Source of the DNA: JAFAXA01 sp963777325
GTDB lineage: Bacteria > Pseudomonadota > Alphaproteobacteria > Acetobacterales > Acetobacteraceae
Direction: 5' to 3'
DNA: 64,000 nucleotides
Assembly (NCBI GenBank): GCA_963777325.1
Contig: CAVZQE010000018.1
Span: forward strand, 620,001-684,000
The first letter of the stretch is position 1. Each line of letters opens with the position of its first letter. A model generated the notes under the pieces. The model ran no database searches and was not told the DNA's origin. It was given only the letters and a program-made list of their open reading frames with translations. The position numbers and the translations under genes were made by a program. Of the stretch, positions 16,430 through 25,527 are shown piece after piece.

Positions 16430-17419
16430 ATGAAGCCGCTCGCTCTCCGCTTCGCAACCCGCCTCAACTCATTTGCGTCGAAACCGGAGGCGTTCTGGCC
16501 GAAGGGGCACGGCAAACCGACGCCTTTGCACCTGGCGGAGCGCGCCTCGAAAGCGGCCGGGCTCAGCGATATCGATCTCAATTATCCGGACCATGTCGGA
16601 CCCGACCCGCGCGCGACCGGCAACGCCATCCGCGCGTTCGGCCTATCGGTGAATGGCTTGGCCATGCGCTACTACTCCAATCCCGCGTTCAAGCTGGGCG
16701 CTTTCACCAATCCTGACGCGGCTGTCCGGCGCGAGGCGATCGACCTCACCAAGCGAGGCATCGATGCGGCGCGCGAAGCCGGGTGCAGCCTCATGACCTT
16801 GTGGCTTGGGCAAGACGGCTTCGACTACGCCTTCCAGGCAGACTACGACCGGCTTTGGGCCGAGGAGATCGATGCAATCCGGGAGGTCGCGCTGCATGAC
16901 CCGGACTGCCTCATCAGCATTGAATACAAGCCGAACGAGCCGCGCTCCTTCAGTCTCATGCCGGACTGCGCGACGACGTTACTGGCGCTCAAGGATGTCG
17001 GGCTGCCTAATCTCGGCGTGACGCTGGATTTCGCGCACGTGCTCTACGCGGACGAGCAGCCGGCCTTTGCGGCAGCCCTGATCGCCAGGCACAGCCGTGT
17101 CCTCGGCGTTCACCTCAACGACGGCTACGCCAAGCGTGACGACGGCCTGATGGTCGGAGCGGTCCATCCGCTGCAGACCCTGGAACTGCTCCGGCAGGTG
17201 AAGGCCGACGGCTTCAACGGTCCGATCTATTTCGACACCTTTCCGGACCTGACGGGCCTCGATCCGGTCAGGGAGTGCGAAGCCAACATCGCGACCGTCA
17301 AGGCGATGCTGCGTATCCTGGAGAAACTCGAGGGCGACAATGAGTTGCGCGCGGCCATTGCGCTGCAAGACGCGGTGGCAGCCCAAGCCATCGTTCAGAA
17401 GGCCATGTTCGGGGGGTGA
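16430..17419 (+). CDS. Sugar phosphate isomerase/epimerase-like TIM barrel
   Basis: This 329-residue xylose-isomerase-like TIM barrel (AP endonuclease 2 superfamily) probably isomerises or epimerises the imported sugar using a bound divalent metal. Candidate metal ligands are the Glu in ISIEYKPNEPR, the Asp/His in GVTLDFAHVLYA, the His/Asn/Asp in GVHLNDGYAKRDD and the Asp in YFDTFPDL. It is read immediately downstream of the permease with a short gap, so it belongs to the uptake operon. The closest functional classes are rhamnose/xylose-type isomerases and inosose-type enzymes; I cannot choose between them. Confidence 0.78.
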   Translation: MKPLALRFATRLNSFASKPEAFWPKGHGKPTPLHLAERASKAAGLSDIDLNYPDHVGPDPRATGNAIRAFGLSVNGLAMRYYSNPAFKLGAFTNPDAAVRREAIDLTKRGIDAAREAGCSLMTLWLGQDGFDYAFQADYDRLWAEEIDAIREVALHDPDCLISIEYKPNEPRSFSLMPDCATTLLALKDVGLPNLGVTLDFAHVLYADEQPAFAAALIARHSRVLGVHLNDGYAKRDDGLMVGAVHPLQTLELLRQVKADGFNGPIYFDTFPDLTGLDPVRECEANIATVKAMLRILEKLEGDNELRAAIALQDAVAAQAIVQKAMFGG

Positions 17420-17474
17420 CCTCGGCTCTCATCCCGCTACACGCACCCATGATCTCTGAACGGGACTTTCCTCG

Positions 17475-18419
17475 ATGACTCGCGAGAGCGGCACCGAAAC
17501 TCCGCGGGGGGCCACTCGTGACCATGCCGTCCCGGAGCGCACCGGGCCGTCCGAAGTCATCGTGGTCGGCAGCCTGCACTACGACATCATGGTCGATGCG
17601 CCTTACCGGCCGCGCAAGGGGGAGACAGTGACCGGCCGGAGCTGGACGCCCAAGTCGGGAGGCAAAGGGGGCAATCAGGCGATCGCAGCCCGGCGCCAGG
17701 GTGTTCCCACCGCCATGGTGGGCGCGGTCGGGAACGACGCGTTCGGCGCAGCGCTCCTCGCCGCCCTGGATCGGGCCAAGGTGGACCGATCGGCGGTCGC
17801 GATCCTGGACGGGGTTGGGTCCGGGATGAGCGTCGCGATCTCCGACTATGATGGCGATTATGGAGCCGTGATCATCTCGGGCGCCAATCTCGCGATTGTT
17901 GCTGAACAGGCGGGGGACGATGTGTTCCGGTTCGGCAAGGTGCTGGTGCTGCAAAACGAGATCCCGGAAGTCGTCAACGAGGCTGTGGCCCGCAAGGCGC
18001 GCCAGCACGGGGTCATGACGATCCTGAATGCCGCGCCGGCACGCACGTTTGAAACGAGCCTGCCGGACCTCGCCGACGTTCTGGTGGTCAACGCGATCGA
18101 GGCCGAGATGCTGGGCGGGGGTCATGTCGACTCCCTGGATAGCGCGGCCGCGGCGGCCGCCGCGCTGCGGTCCCGGTTCAAGGCGGTCGTTGTCACGGCC
18201 GGAGGCGAAGGCGCCGTCTTCCGCGGCCGGTCCGGGCAACAGCTAGATGTGCCGGGCATCCCGGTCACGGTTGCAAGCACGCATGGAGCTGGCGATGCCT
18301 TTGTCGGAACCTTGGCGGCCCGCCTTGCCCTCGCTGATACGCTCGCAGCCGCCCTGACTGCCGCCAACCAGGAAGCGGCACGGCTGGTGGCAACCCCTGA
18401 AGGCCAGAGATCGCCCTGA
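17475..18419 (+). CDS. PfkB-family carbohydrate kinase (ribokinase-like)
   Basis: This 314-residue sugar kinase phosphorylates the imported sugar or its product with ATP. The N-terminal substrate lid region SGGKGGNQAIAARRQG is close to ribokinase. The C-terminal STHGAGDAFVGTLA supplies the anion hole and catalytic Asp of PfkB motif 2, and VVVTAGGEGAV is the usual strand before it. About 25 N-terminal residues (to TGPSEVIVVGS) precede the fold, so the true start could be slightly later. It follows the isomerase by 55 bases, consistent with the same operon. Ribokinase is the nearest named relative; the substrate is unproven. Confidence 0.85.
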   Translation: MTRESGTETPRGATRDHAVPERTGPSEVIVVGSLHYDIMVDAPYRPRKGETVTGRSWTPKSGGKGGNQAIAARRQGVPTAMVGAVGNDAFGAALLAALDRAKVDRSAVAILDGVGSGMSVAISDYDGDYGAVIISGANLAIVAEQAGDDVFRFGKVLVLQNEIPEVVNEAVARKARQHGVMTILNAAPARTFETSLPDLADVLVVNAIEAEMLGGGHVDSLDSAAAAAAALRSRFKAVVVTAGGEGAVFRGRSGQQLDVPGIPVTVASTHGAGDAFVGTLAARLALADTLAAALTAANQEAARLVATPEGQRSP

Positions 18420-18575
18420 CCGGCCTCCGCCAGAAGCACGCGCCGTTGCGCATCGGGTGCGTCCCGAGGCGGCCAGGATCGCCAACGAAAAGGGGTGATA
18501 CCCCGGACACGGCCGCGGAGAATGCTACTTCGCCGCGTGTCTTCGATGTACGACGACCATGCAGGGAGTAGCCAC

Positions 18576-20067
18576 ATGACCTCCGTTGAACGCCGCGATT
18601 TGCTCCGCGCATCCGCGACAGCGCTGGTGGCCTCCGGCCTCGCTGCCGGCAAGGCTCAGGCCCAAGGGGCAGGCGATGGAAAGGCGAAACCCGCACCGCC
18701 GCCGGGCGCGCCGAAAGCCGGACCGCCGCCCGTGCCGGTCACACGCATTCTGGCGCATTACGTGGCGACGGCTCCCGTCGAGCAGATCCCCGGCCCCGTC
18801 CGCAAGGAGGCGACCCGCACCTTGCTCAATTGGGTCGGCTGCGCCGTCGGCGGGTCTCGGCAGGGGGCGCCCAACCATGCGGTGGAAGCGCTCAAGCCTT
18901 TCTCCGGCCCGGCGCAGGCGAGCCTGTTCGGGCGGAAGGAGCGATTCGACGCGCTGCACGCGACGCTGATCAACGGCATCAGCTCCCACGTGCTCGACTT
19001 CGACGACACCCACCTGAGGACCATCATCCACCCCGCTGGTCCGGTCGCCTCCGCGCTCCTGGCGCTCGCGGAGTACCGGCCCGTCTCCGGCGCCGAGTTG
19101 ATGAACGCCCTGGTGCTTGGGTGCGAGGTCGAGTGCCGGATCGGCAACGCGGTGTTCCCGGAGCACTACGCGATGGGCTGGCACATCACCGGCTCGACGG
19201 GGGTGTTCGGCGCCGCCGCCGCGATCGGCCGGCTGCTGAAGCTCGACGAGCAGCGCATGACCTGGGCGCTCGGCCTCGCCGCTTCGCAGCCGGTGGGGCT
19301 GAAGGTGCAGTTCGGTTCGGACACGAAGAGCTTCCATCCCGGCCGCGCGGCGCAGAACGGCATGCTGTCGGCGCTCCTGGCGCAGCAGGGCTACACGGCG
19401 TCGGAGGTCGCGATCGGGCTTCGACGGCTGGGGGCAGGCGCTCAGCACGCGGCACGACTGGTCGGAGATCACGGACGGGCTGGGACAGCACTACGAGATC
19501 GCCCTCAACACCTACAAGCCTTTCGCCTGCGGCATCGTGGCGCATCCGTCCATCGACGCAGCCATCCAGCTTCGGGACGCGGACGACCTGAAGCCGGAGA
19601 ACATCCGGGCCGTCGCGCTCCGGGTGCATCCGCTCGTGCTGAACCTCATGGGCAAGACGGACCCGCGCACCGGTCTCGAGGGCAAATTCAGCGTCTATCA
19701 CGCCGTGGCCGTCGCGCTCGTGACCGGCCGCGCCGGTGAGCAGGCCTTCACGGACCGGGCGGTCAACGACCCGACGGTCGTCGCGGTGCGCAAGAAGGTC
19801 TCCGTGACGACCGATCCGGCGATCAAGGCCGATCAGGCGGACATGACGGTCACGCTTCAGGACGGGCGCACGCTGCACAAATTCATCGAGCACGCCGTTG
19901 GCAGCCAGGACCGTCCGATGACCGACGCCCAGCTCGAGGACAAGTTCACAGGACAAGCCGAGGAGATCCTGCCGCCCGATCAGACCCGCCGGTTGATGGA
20001 TCTGTGCTGGAAGGCGTGGGATCTGCAGGACGCGGGCGAGATCGGCCGCGCCGGGGCGGCGGCTTGA
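18576..20067 (+). pseudogene. MmgE/PrpD-family protein with Tat leader, frameshifted
   Basis: This 2-methylcitrate dehydratase-like (MmgE/PrpD) gene is split by one frameshift near 19411-19416. The first part runs from the ATG at 18576 (GGGAG upstream) through NWVGCAVGGS, LDFDDTH, HPAGPVASALLALAEY and FHPGRAAQNGMLSALLAQQG. The frame then moves by one base into GFDGWGQALSTRHDWSEITDGLG, NTYKPFACGIVAHPSID and DPRTGLEGKFSVYHAVA, ending at 20067. Both halves are otherwise well conserved. The N-terminus carries a twin-arginine leader (ERRDLLRASATALVASG), odd for a family usually cytoplasmic. It may be a real pseudogene or a sequencing indel. Confidence 0.82.
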
Positions 20068-20097
20068 GTAAGCTGCGGCCGAACCGCAGCGGCGCGT

Positions 20098-20508
20098 TCA
20101 GGCCGGCTTGCGCTTTTGTTTCGCGATGTTGAGCGCGACCGCCTGTCGGACCAGCGCCTTGAACGCCGCGGCGTCCACGACGTGACCCTCGGGGATATTG
20201 ATGGCACGACGCGTGCCGCCCCCGAAGCCGGCATTGAACAACCGTGCCGGGTCGTCGAGGGCCGCGCCCTGCGCAAAGCTCAGCTTGACGTAGGTCTTAT
20301 AAACCTCGCCCGTGCAGATGATCCCGGCATGCTCCCAGATCGGCACGCCCGAGGGGTTCGAGGGCTTGACCCATTTGACTGCCTCGATCACCTCGGGATC
20401 GGCCTCGGTGATCAGCCCACGCATCCGCGCCAACACGTCGGCGCGCCAGTCGCCAAGACGTGCGAGCTTCGCATCCACCCGGGCAGAGGGCGAGACTTGG
20501 TCCTTCAT
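20098..20508 (-). CDS. DUF1801 (YdhG/YjbR-like) protein
   Basis: This 136-residue DUF1801 protein of the iron-chaperone-like YdhG/CyaY fold has unknown function. It shows EVIEAVKWVKPSNPSGVPIWEHAGIICTGEVYKTYVKLSFAQGA and a C-terminal VRQAVALNIAKQKRK helix, both characteristic. The start ATG overlaps the VOC stop (ATGA), fixing it at 20508. It is the last gene of a three-gene minus-strand operon AraC-VOC-DUF1801, an arrangement that suggests a small stress or antibiotic-response unit, though no specific role is shown. Confidence 0.8.
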   Translation of the reverse strand: MKDQVSPSARVDAKLARLGDWRADVLARMRGLITEADPEVIEAVKWVKPSNPSGVPIWEHAGIICTGEVYKTYVKLSFAQGAALDDPARLFNAGFGGGTRRAINIPEGHVVDAAAFKALVRQAVALNIAKQKRKPA

Positions 20509-20912
20509 GCCCCCGCCTCGATGATCTTCCATCCGTTCTCGGAAGGGTCGCGGAAGTTCGCGTCGATATTGCCATAGCGGGCGATCGGCGTTTGGGTGAA
20601 CTCGACACCCCGCTCGCGCAACCGCGCATATGTGGCGCGGCAGTCGTCGACCGCCATGACGAGCGGCGGCATCGCGCCCTTTGCCACGAGTGCGTTCAGC
20701 GCCTGTGCGGTCGCCGCGTCGTGTAATGGCGCCTGCGGCCGGAACAGACCGAGCTGAAACGAGGACTGTTCGGGGTGCTGCACCGTCAGCCAACGATAAT
20801 TTCCGTTGCGCTGGTCGGTGTGGACGCGAAAGCCCAGCTTGCCGACGTAGAATTCATAGGCCTCGTCTTGGTCGCGCACATACAAGCCGACCACCTGGAT
20901 GCCTTCGCTCAT
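20505..20912 (-). CDS. VOC (glyoxalase/bleomycin-resistance) family protein
   Basis: This 135-residue vicinal-oxygen-chelate protein is made of paired beta-alpha-beta-beta-beta modules. Characteristic blocks are VVGLYVRDQDEAYEFYVGKLGFRVHTD at the N-terminus and YARLRERGVEFTQTPIARYGNIDANFRDPSENGWKIIE at the end, with a metal-ligand Glu in WKIIE. The start at 20912 is preceded by GGAGGGAG. It overlaps AraC by four bases upstream and DUF1801 by four bases downstream. The family includes glyoxalases and drug-binding proteins; this member is unassigned. Confidence 0.83.
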   Translation of the reverse strand: MSEGIQVVGLYVRDQDEAYEFYVGKLGFRVHTDQRNGNYRWLTVQHPEQSSFQLGLFRPQAPLHDAATAQALNALVAKGAMPPLVMAVDDCRATYARLRERGVEFTQTPIARYGNIDANFRDPSENGWKIIEAGA

Positions 20913-21460
20913 GGGATCTCCCTCCGGCAACTCTCGGCTGATCTATCGCCGCAGTGCTGCCAGCGCTTCTCCGAAACTGCTCTTGTGAGGTCAGGCCGAT
21001 GCGCCGCACTCACGTAGCAGGCTGGCACTTGGCCCAGCCCCAGCCCCAGCCCCTGCGCCTCTCGCTGCTCGCGGGCGCGGCACGCGCTCGGGCTCTCACC
21101 CGTCACGTTGCGGAAGATGCGCCCGAATGTGCCAAGGCTGTTCCAGCCGGTATCGAAGGCGATCGCGATGACGGGGAGATCGGTATCGCGCAGCAAGGCC
21201 TTGGCGCGCTCTAAGCGTCGCGTCAGCAGATAGCGGTGCGGCGGCACGCCGAAGGCCTGCCGGAACGAGCGGGCAAAATGCGCCGCGGACACGCCGCTGA
21301 CAGTGGCGAGCCGGTGGATGGGCCAGTCCTCGTGTGAGGAGGCATCCATGCGGTCCTTGGCGCGCAGGAGACGCCGCAAGAGTACGGGATTCTGGGATTT
21401 GGCGATCTCCAGCTTTGCGCAGGGCGGGGATGCAGGGTCTTCGGACTCCATTGGCGTCAT
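20909..21460 (-). CDS. AraC-family transcriptional regulator (DNA-binding domain only)
   Basis: This 183-residue AraC/XylS regulator consists of the two helix-turn-helix units and a short C-terminal tail. HTH1 is HRLATVSGVSAAHFARSFRQAFG. The linker PHRYLLTRRLERAKALLR precedes HTH2, which ends IAIAFDTGWNSLGTFGRIFRNVTGESPSA. There is no sensory cupin domain; the N-terminal 40 residues are mostly helical. It probably controls the two downstream genes with which it overlaps. The stop overlaps the VOC start (ATGA). Confidence 0.88.
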   Translation of the reverse strand: MTPMESEDPASPPCAKLEIAKSQNPVLLRRLLRAKDRMDASSHEDWPIHRLATVSGVSAAHFARSFRQAFGVPPHRYLLTRRLERAKALLRDTDLPVIAIAFDTGWNSLGTFGRIFRNVTGESPSACRAREQREAQGLGLGLGQVPACYVSAAHRPDLTRAVSEKRWQHCGDRSAESCRREIP

Positions 21461-21581
21461 TGACTTGCCCGTGATCGGCCAGATGAAAAGCAGTCTACTC
21501 TAGGAGGCTAGGGAAAGCCGGGGCGAGAATCGAAGCGCGCGGCGGCGGGCCAGGAAACGTCTTGGCTGGCCGCGGTGGGCG

Positions 21582-22553
21582 CTATGGCCGGCCGGGGATC
21601 GCTTGGACGCCGTGGCGCTCGTCCCATTTGTCCTGCACCGATTGCAGCACGCGCATGGCGGGCAGCACGGACGGACCGGAGGCCAGTGGCGGCCGGCCCG
21701 CGCGCGCGGCGTCGACGAAGTCGCGGGTGACGCGGGCGGCGTTATCCTGCTCGCTTTCCATCGGAACCGTGCCCCCGGCGGTGCGCAGCGTGCCGTCCAA
21801 TATGTCGAAAAAATAGGTGTCGCGGTCGGTCACGATCAACTGGTCGTAGAAGCGATACTGGGCCTCGTAGGAGCCGTGGACCAGCAGCGTCTGGTCGGCC
21901 TCGGTTTCGGCCAGCACGGTGCATTGCATCGGGATGCCGGTCTCCTCGTGCAGCTTGCCCATCTGGCTCTGCACGCGGCGAACCGGGGCGAGGTCGAACA
22001 GGAACAGGCCGAGATCGACGAAGTGGCAGAAATGGTGCCACAGTATGTTGTCTGTCCAGCTGCGCCGGTAGCCGGTGGCGCCGATATTGACCAGGCGCTT
22101 GATGAAGAACCGGCCGGTGATCTGGCGGATGCTCTCCTCGCCCGCGCGGATGCGGGCGCGCATCGCCTCGCGTTCCCGGCGGAAGCGCATCGGATGGCTC
22201 AGGCCGTAGACCTTGCCGCTGCGCTCGCCGGCGGCGACCACCCGCTCGGCTCCGGCGAGGCTCATCGCGATCGGGATTTCGATCAGCGTGTGCTTGCCGG
22301 AAGCGAGGCACCGGATCGCCTGCGCTTCGTGCTGGTCGCTCGGCGTCGCCAGGATCACCGCGTCGATGCCAGGGTCGGTCAACGCCTCTTCGAGCGAGAG
22401 CGTCCACCGCCGGTAGCCGAACCGCTCCGCGAACGCCTGGGCGGCATCGGCGCGGCGGCCAACGACCGTGTGCAGCACGACGCCGCCCATGTTCAGCAGC
22501 GCCTCCGAGTGCCAGACGCCCATCATCCCGTAGCCGACCATGCAGATGTTCAT
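21582..22553 (-). CDS. Gfo/Idh/MocA oxidoreductase, LigC-like
   Basis: This 323-residue NAD(P)-dependent oxidoreductase has an N-terminal Rossmann fold (MVGYGMMGVWHSEAL) with the EIPIAMS block (catalytic EK/EI region). The C-terminal domain contains RRSWTDNILWHHFCHFVDLGLFL. That WTD-x-LLWHH-type motif is also found in LigC (4-carboxy-2-hydroxymuconate semialdehyde dehydrogenase), so it may not be a plain inositol dehydrogenase. It is the last gene of a minus-strand operon with iolE and iolD and overlaps iolE (ATGA). An inositol 2-dehydrogenase role would fit the neighbours; the motif argues for caution. Confidence 0.78.
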   Translation of the reverse strand: MNICMVGYGMMGVWHSEALLNMGGVVLHTVVGRRADAAQAFAERFGYRRWTLSLEEALTDPGIDAVILATPSDQHEAQAIRCLASGKHTLIEIPIAMSLAGAERVVAAGERSGKVYGLSHPMRFRREREAMRARIRAGEESIRQITGRFFIKRLVNIGATGYRRSWTDNILWHHFCHFVDLGLFLFDLAPVRRVQSQMGKLHEETGIPMQCTVLAETEADQTLLVHGSYEAQYRFYDQLIVTDRDTYFFDILDGTLRTAGGTVPMESEQDNAARVTRDFVDAARAGRPPLASGPSVLPAMRVLQSVQDKWDERHGVQAIPGRP

Positions 22554-23480
22554 CGCGGGGTCTCGTCCTCCTTCCGCGTTTCAGGACGCACGGAAAAGCC
22601 GACCGCCCCGGCGGTCTCGCGCAGCTTGGCGTAGCCCTTCCGGGCGTAGGTCAGGGGGTGGGCCTTGGCGGGATCCTGCTCGGCCTCCACGATCAGCCAG
22701 CCCGCATAGCCCGCCTCGGCGAGCGGCCGCAGCGCCGCCGCGAAATCGACGCAGCCGTCCCCCGGCACGGTGAACACCCCGCCCAGCACGGAGTTCGAGG
22801 AAGCTCCACCGCTCGCGGAGCGCGCGCTGCAACACATCGGCGCGCACGTCCTTGGCGTGGACGTGATTGATCCGCCGCGCCCATCCGCGCGCGACCGCCG
22901 CCGGGTTCTCGCCGGCGAACACAAGATGGCCGGTGTCGAGCAGCAGGCCGACGCTGTCCGGCGTGCCGTCCAGCATCCGGTCGATCTCGCGAGCCTTCTC
23001 GATCACCGTTCCCATGTGGTGGTGAAAGGCGATGCGCACGCCCTGGCCTTCCATCCAGTCGCCCAGGCGCCCCAGGCGTTCGAGGAAGCGCGGCCACTCG
23101 TGCTCGGCCATCACGGGCCGGTCCGCGACCGGCACGCCGCGCCGGCCCTGCACCGTGCCGGAGGTTTCGGCGAACACCATCACCTCGCAGCCGCAGGCAA
23201 GCAGCAGGTCGAGATGCGGCCGCATGGCCTCGATCTCCTGCTCAACGGTGCGGTTGCGCAGCTCGGCGCCGTACCAGCCCGACACGAACGCCAGCCCGTA
23301 CCGCCCGAGAACCTCCTTCAGCGCCGCCGGGGAGGTTGGGAACTTGTTGCCCTTCTCGATACCGGTGAAACCGGCCTGCCGTGCCTCCGCGAGACACGTC
23401 TCAAGTGGCGTGTCGCCGCCGAGTTCGGGCAGATCGTCGTTGCTCCATGCGATCGGGTTGGTGCCTAGTCTGACAGCCAT
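22550..23480 (-). pseudogene. iolE: Inosose dehydratase-like (IolE) TIM barrel, frameshifted
   Basis: The product resembles 2-keto-myo-inositol dehydratase: RLGTNPIAWSNDDLPELGGDTPLETCLAEARQ, GIEKGNKFP, IAFHHHMGTVIE and LLDTGHLVFAGENP (each a partial quote). The frame breaks near 22797, after RALRERWSFL. Deleting one base restores NSVLGGVFTVPGDGCVDFAAAL through the C-terminus KGYAKLRETAGAVGFSVRPETRKED, ending at 22550. Metal-site residues are retained in both parts. It lies between iolD and the oxidoreductase on the same strand, as in myo-inositol catabolic operons. A sequencing indel is at least as likely as a true lesion. Confidence 0.82.
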
Positions 23481-23507
23481 GCCGGCTCGTCCTTCGGTGC
23501 GTTGGGG

Positions 23508-25430
23508 TCAGCCCAGCGCCTGCGCGGCGCGGGCCTTCACGTAGGCGTCGCGCGCCTCCCGGACCTGAGCGCGTTCCGAGACCTCGGGCACCGCGACGTC
23601 CCACCACGCGCCCCCCGCTTGCGTCGTCGGCACGGGGTCGGTCTCGATCACGATCACGCTCGTCCGGTCCGCCGCTTTGGCGCGCGCCAGCGCCGCCTCC
23701 AGCTCGCCGATGCTCTCCGCCTTCTCCGCAAGCGCGCCCAGGCTGCTTGCGTGGGCGACGAAATCGACCCAGCGTTCGTCCGCCTTGTGATCGACGCTCG
23801 CGATCAGGTTGTTGAACGCGGAGCCGCCGCAGGCCTGTTGCAGACGGTTGATGCAGCCGTAGCCGCGATTGTCGAGCACGGTGACGATCAGCTTGCGTCC
23901 CAGCATCACCGAGGTCTGAAGCTCGGAGTTGAGCATCAGATAGCTGCCGTCGCCGACCATCACGAAGACCTCGCGATCGGGGCGGGCGAGCTTGACGCCG
24001 AGACCGCCCGCGATCTCGTAACCCATGCAGGAGAAGCCGTATTCCAGATGGTACCCGCCCGGCGCTGCCGTGCGCCAGAGCTTGTGCAGTTCGCCCGGCA
24101 AGCCGCCCGCCGCGCAGACCACCGTATCGCGCGGCCCCGTGGCGGCGCGGTTGACCGCACCCACCACCTGCGCGTCGGTCGGCAGCGCCGCGGCGGCGTT
24201 TCCCGGCGCCATGGCGGCCTCGACGGCTTCGTTCCACTCCCGCACCAGGCCGGCCGTGCGCGCTTGCCATGACTGAGGCGTCGCGTAGCCCGCCAGTCCC
24301 GCCGCTTCGAGGTCGTCCAGCGTGCGCCGCGCGTCGCCGACCAGCTTCACGGCGTCATGCTTGGCCGCGTCGAAGGGCTGGATGTTGAGCTGGATCAGCC
24401 GCGCGGGGCCGGGCAGCAGGGCGCGCGAGCCGGTCGTGAAGTCCTGTAGCCGCGTGCCGATGGCGAGCAGCACGTCGGCCTCGCGCGCGAGCGCATTGGC
24501 GGCCGAGCCGCCGGTGACGCCGATCGAGCCGGCCGCCTGCGGATGGTCCCATGGCATCGCGCCCTTGCCCGCCTGCGTCTCCGCGACCGGAATGCCGTGC
24601 CTCGCCGCGAACTCCTGCAACGTGGCGGCGGCGTCCGCGTAGAGCACGCCGCCGCCGGCGACGATCAGCGGACGCTCCGCGCCGCGGAGGAGTTCGGCGG
24701 CGCGCGCGAGTTCCTCCGGATCGGCGCCCGGCCGCCTCGGCTTATGGAGCCTTGCCGCGAAGAAGGCCTCGGGGATGTCGCACGCCTCCGCCTGCACGTC
24801 CTGGCACAAGCTCAGCGTGACCGGGCCGCAGGCGGCGGGATCGGTCAGCACGCCGACCGCGCGCGGCAGCGAGACCAGCAGCTGCTCCGGCCGGGTGATC
24901 CGGTCCCAGTAGCGCGAGACCGGCTTGAAGCAGTCATTCACGCTCGCGGTGGCGTCGCCCCAGTCCTCCAGCTGCTGCAGCACCGGGTCCGGCCGGCGGC
25001 TCGCGAATACGTCGCCCGGCAGGAGCAGCACCGGCAGCCGGTTGACGTGCGCGACGCCGGCAGCGGTCAGCAGGTTCATCGCACCCGGCCCGATGGACGT
25101 TGTGCACGCCATCATCTGCCGCCGGTTGCTGGCCTTGGCGAAGGCGATCGCGGCCAGCGCCATGCCTTGCTCGTTATGCGCGCGGTAGGTCGGGAGCGAG
25201 TCGCGGGCGTGGTACAACGCCTCGCCCATGCCCGCCACGTTGCCGTGACCGAAGATGGCCCAGCAGCCCGCGAACAGCGGCGCCTCCGTCCCGTCGTCCA
25301 GGATGGTACGCTGCGCGGCGAGGTAACGCACGATCGCCTGCGCCACGGTCAGCCGGACGGTGCCGGCCGGGCTCATGCCGCCGCTGCCGGCGCGGCCCCG
25401 GTCAGGAGAAAAGCGGCGAAACCCGATCAT
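23508..25430 (-). CDS. iolD: Trihydroxycyclohexane-1,2-dione hydrolase IolD-like
   Basis: This ThDP-dependent enzyme hydrolyses the ring diketone of the inositol pathway to 5-deoxy-glucuronate. It is 640 residues. The Pyr domain has AHNEQGMALAAIAFAKA, with the ThDP-activating Glu. The middle domain has LIVAGGGVLYADAAATL. The PP domain has MVGDGSYLMLNSELQTS...DNRGYGCINRLQQ, a GDGx(~26)N cofactor motif; SFNNLIA-like SAFNNLIASVDH is characteristic of IolD. The start at 25430 has AAAGGA upstream; M19 at 25376 is an alternative. It precedes iolE by 27 bases in one operon. Confidence 0.9.
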   Translation of the reverse strand: MIGFRRFSPDRGRAGSGGMSPAGTVRLTVAQAIVRYLAAQRTILDDGTEAPLFAGCWAIFGHGNVAGMGEALYHARDSLPTYRAHNEQGMALAAIAFAKASNRRQMMACTTSIGPGAMNLLTAAGVAHVNRLPVLLLPGDVFASRRPDPVLQQLEDWGDATASVNDCFKPVSRYWDRITRPEQLLVSLPRAVGVLTDPAACGPVTLSLCQDVQAEACDIPEAFFAARLHKPRRPGADPEELARAAELLRGAERPLIVAGGGVLYADAAATLQEFAARHGIPVAETQAGKGAMPWDHPQAAGSIGVTGGSAANALAREADVLLAIGTRLQDFTTGSRALLPGPARLIQLNIQPFDAAKHDAVKLVGDARRTLDDLEAAGLAGYATPQSWQARTAGLVREWNEAVEAAMAPGNAAAALPTDAQVVGAVNRAATGPRDTVVCAAGGLPGELHKLWRTAAPGGYHLEYGFSCMGYEIAGGLGVKLARPDREVFVMVGDGSYLMLNSELQTSVMLGRKLIVTVLDNRGYGCINRLQQACGGSAFNNLIASVDHKADERWVDFVAHASSLGALAEKAESIGELEAALARAKAADRTSVIVIETDPVPTTQAGGAWWDVAVPEVSERAQVREARDAYVKARAAQALG

Positions 25431-25527
25431 GGTCGTCCTTTCGCGGCACCCCGGGGCGGGGCGAAGGATTTAGGCATCGATGCCGGGGAAAGTGAAGCCG
25501 CCGGTCATCGCGCCGGAAAACGACAGA

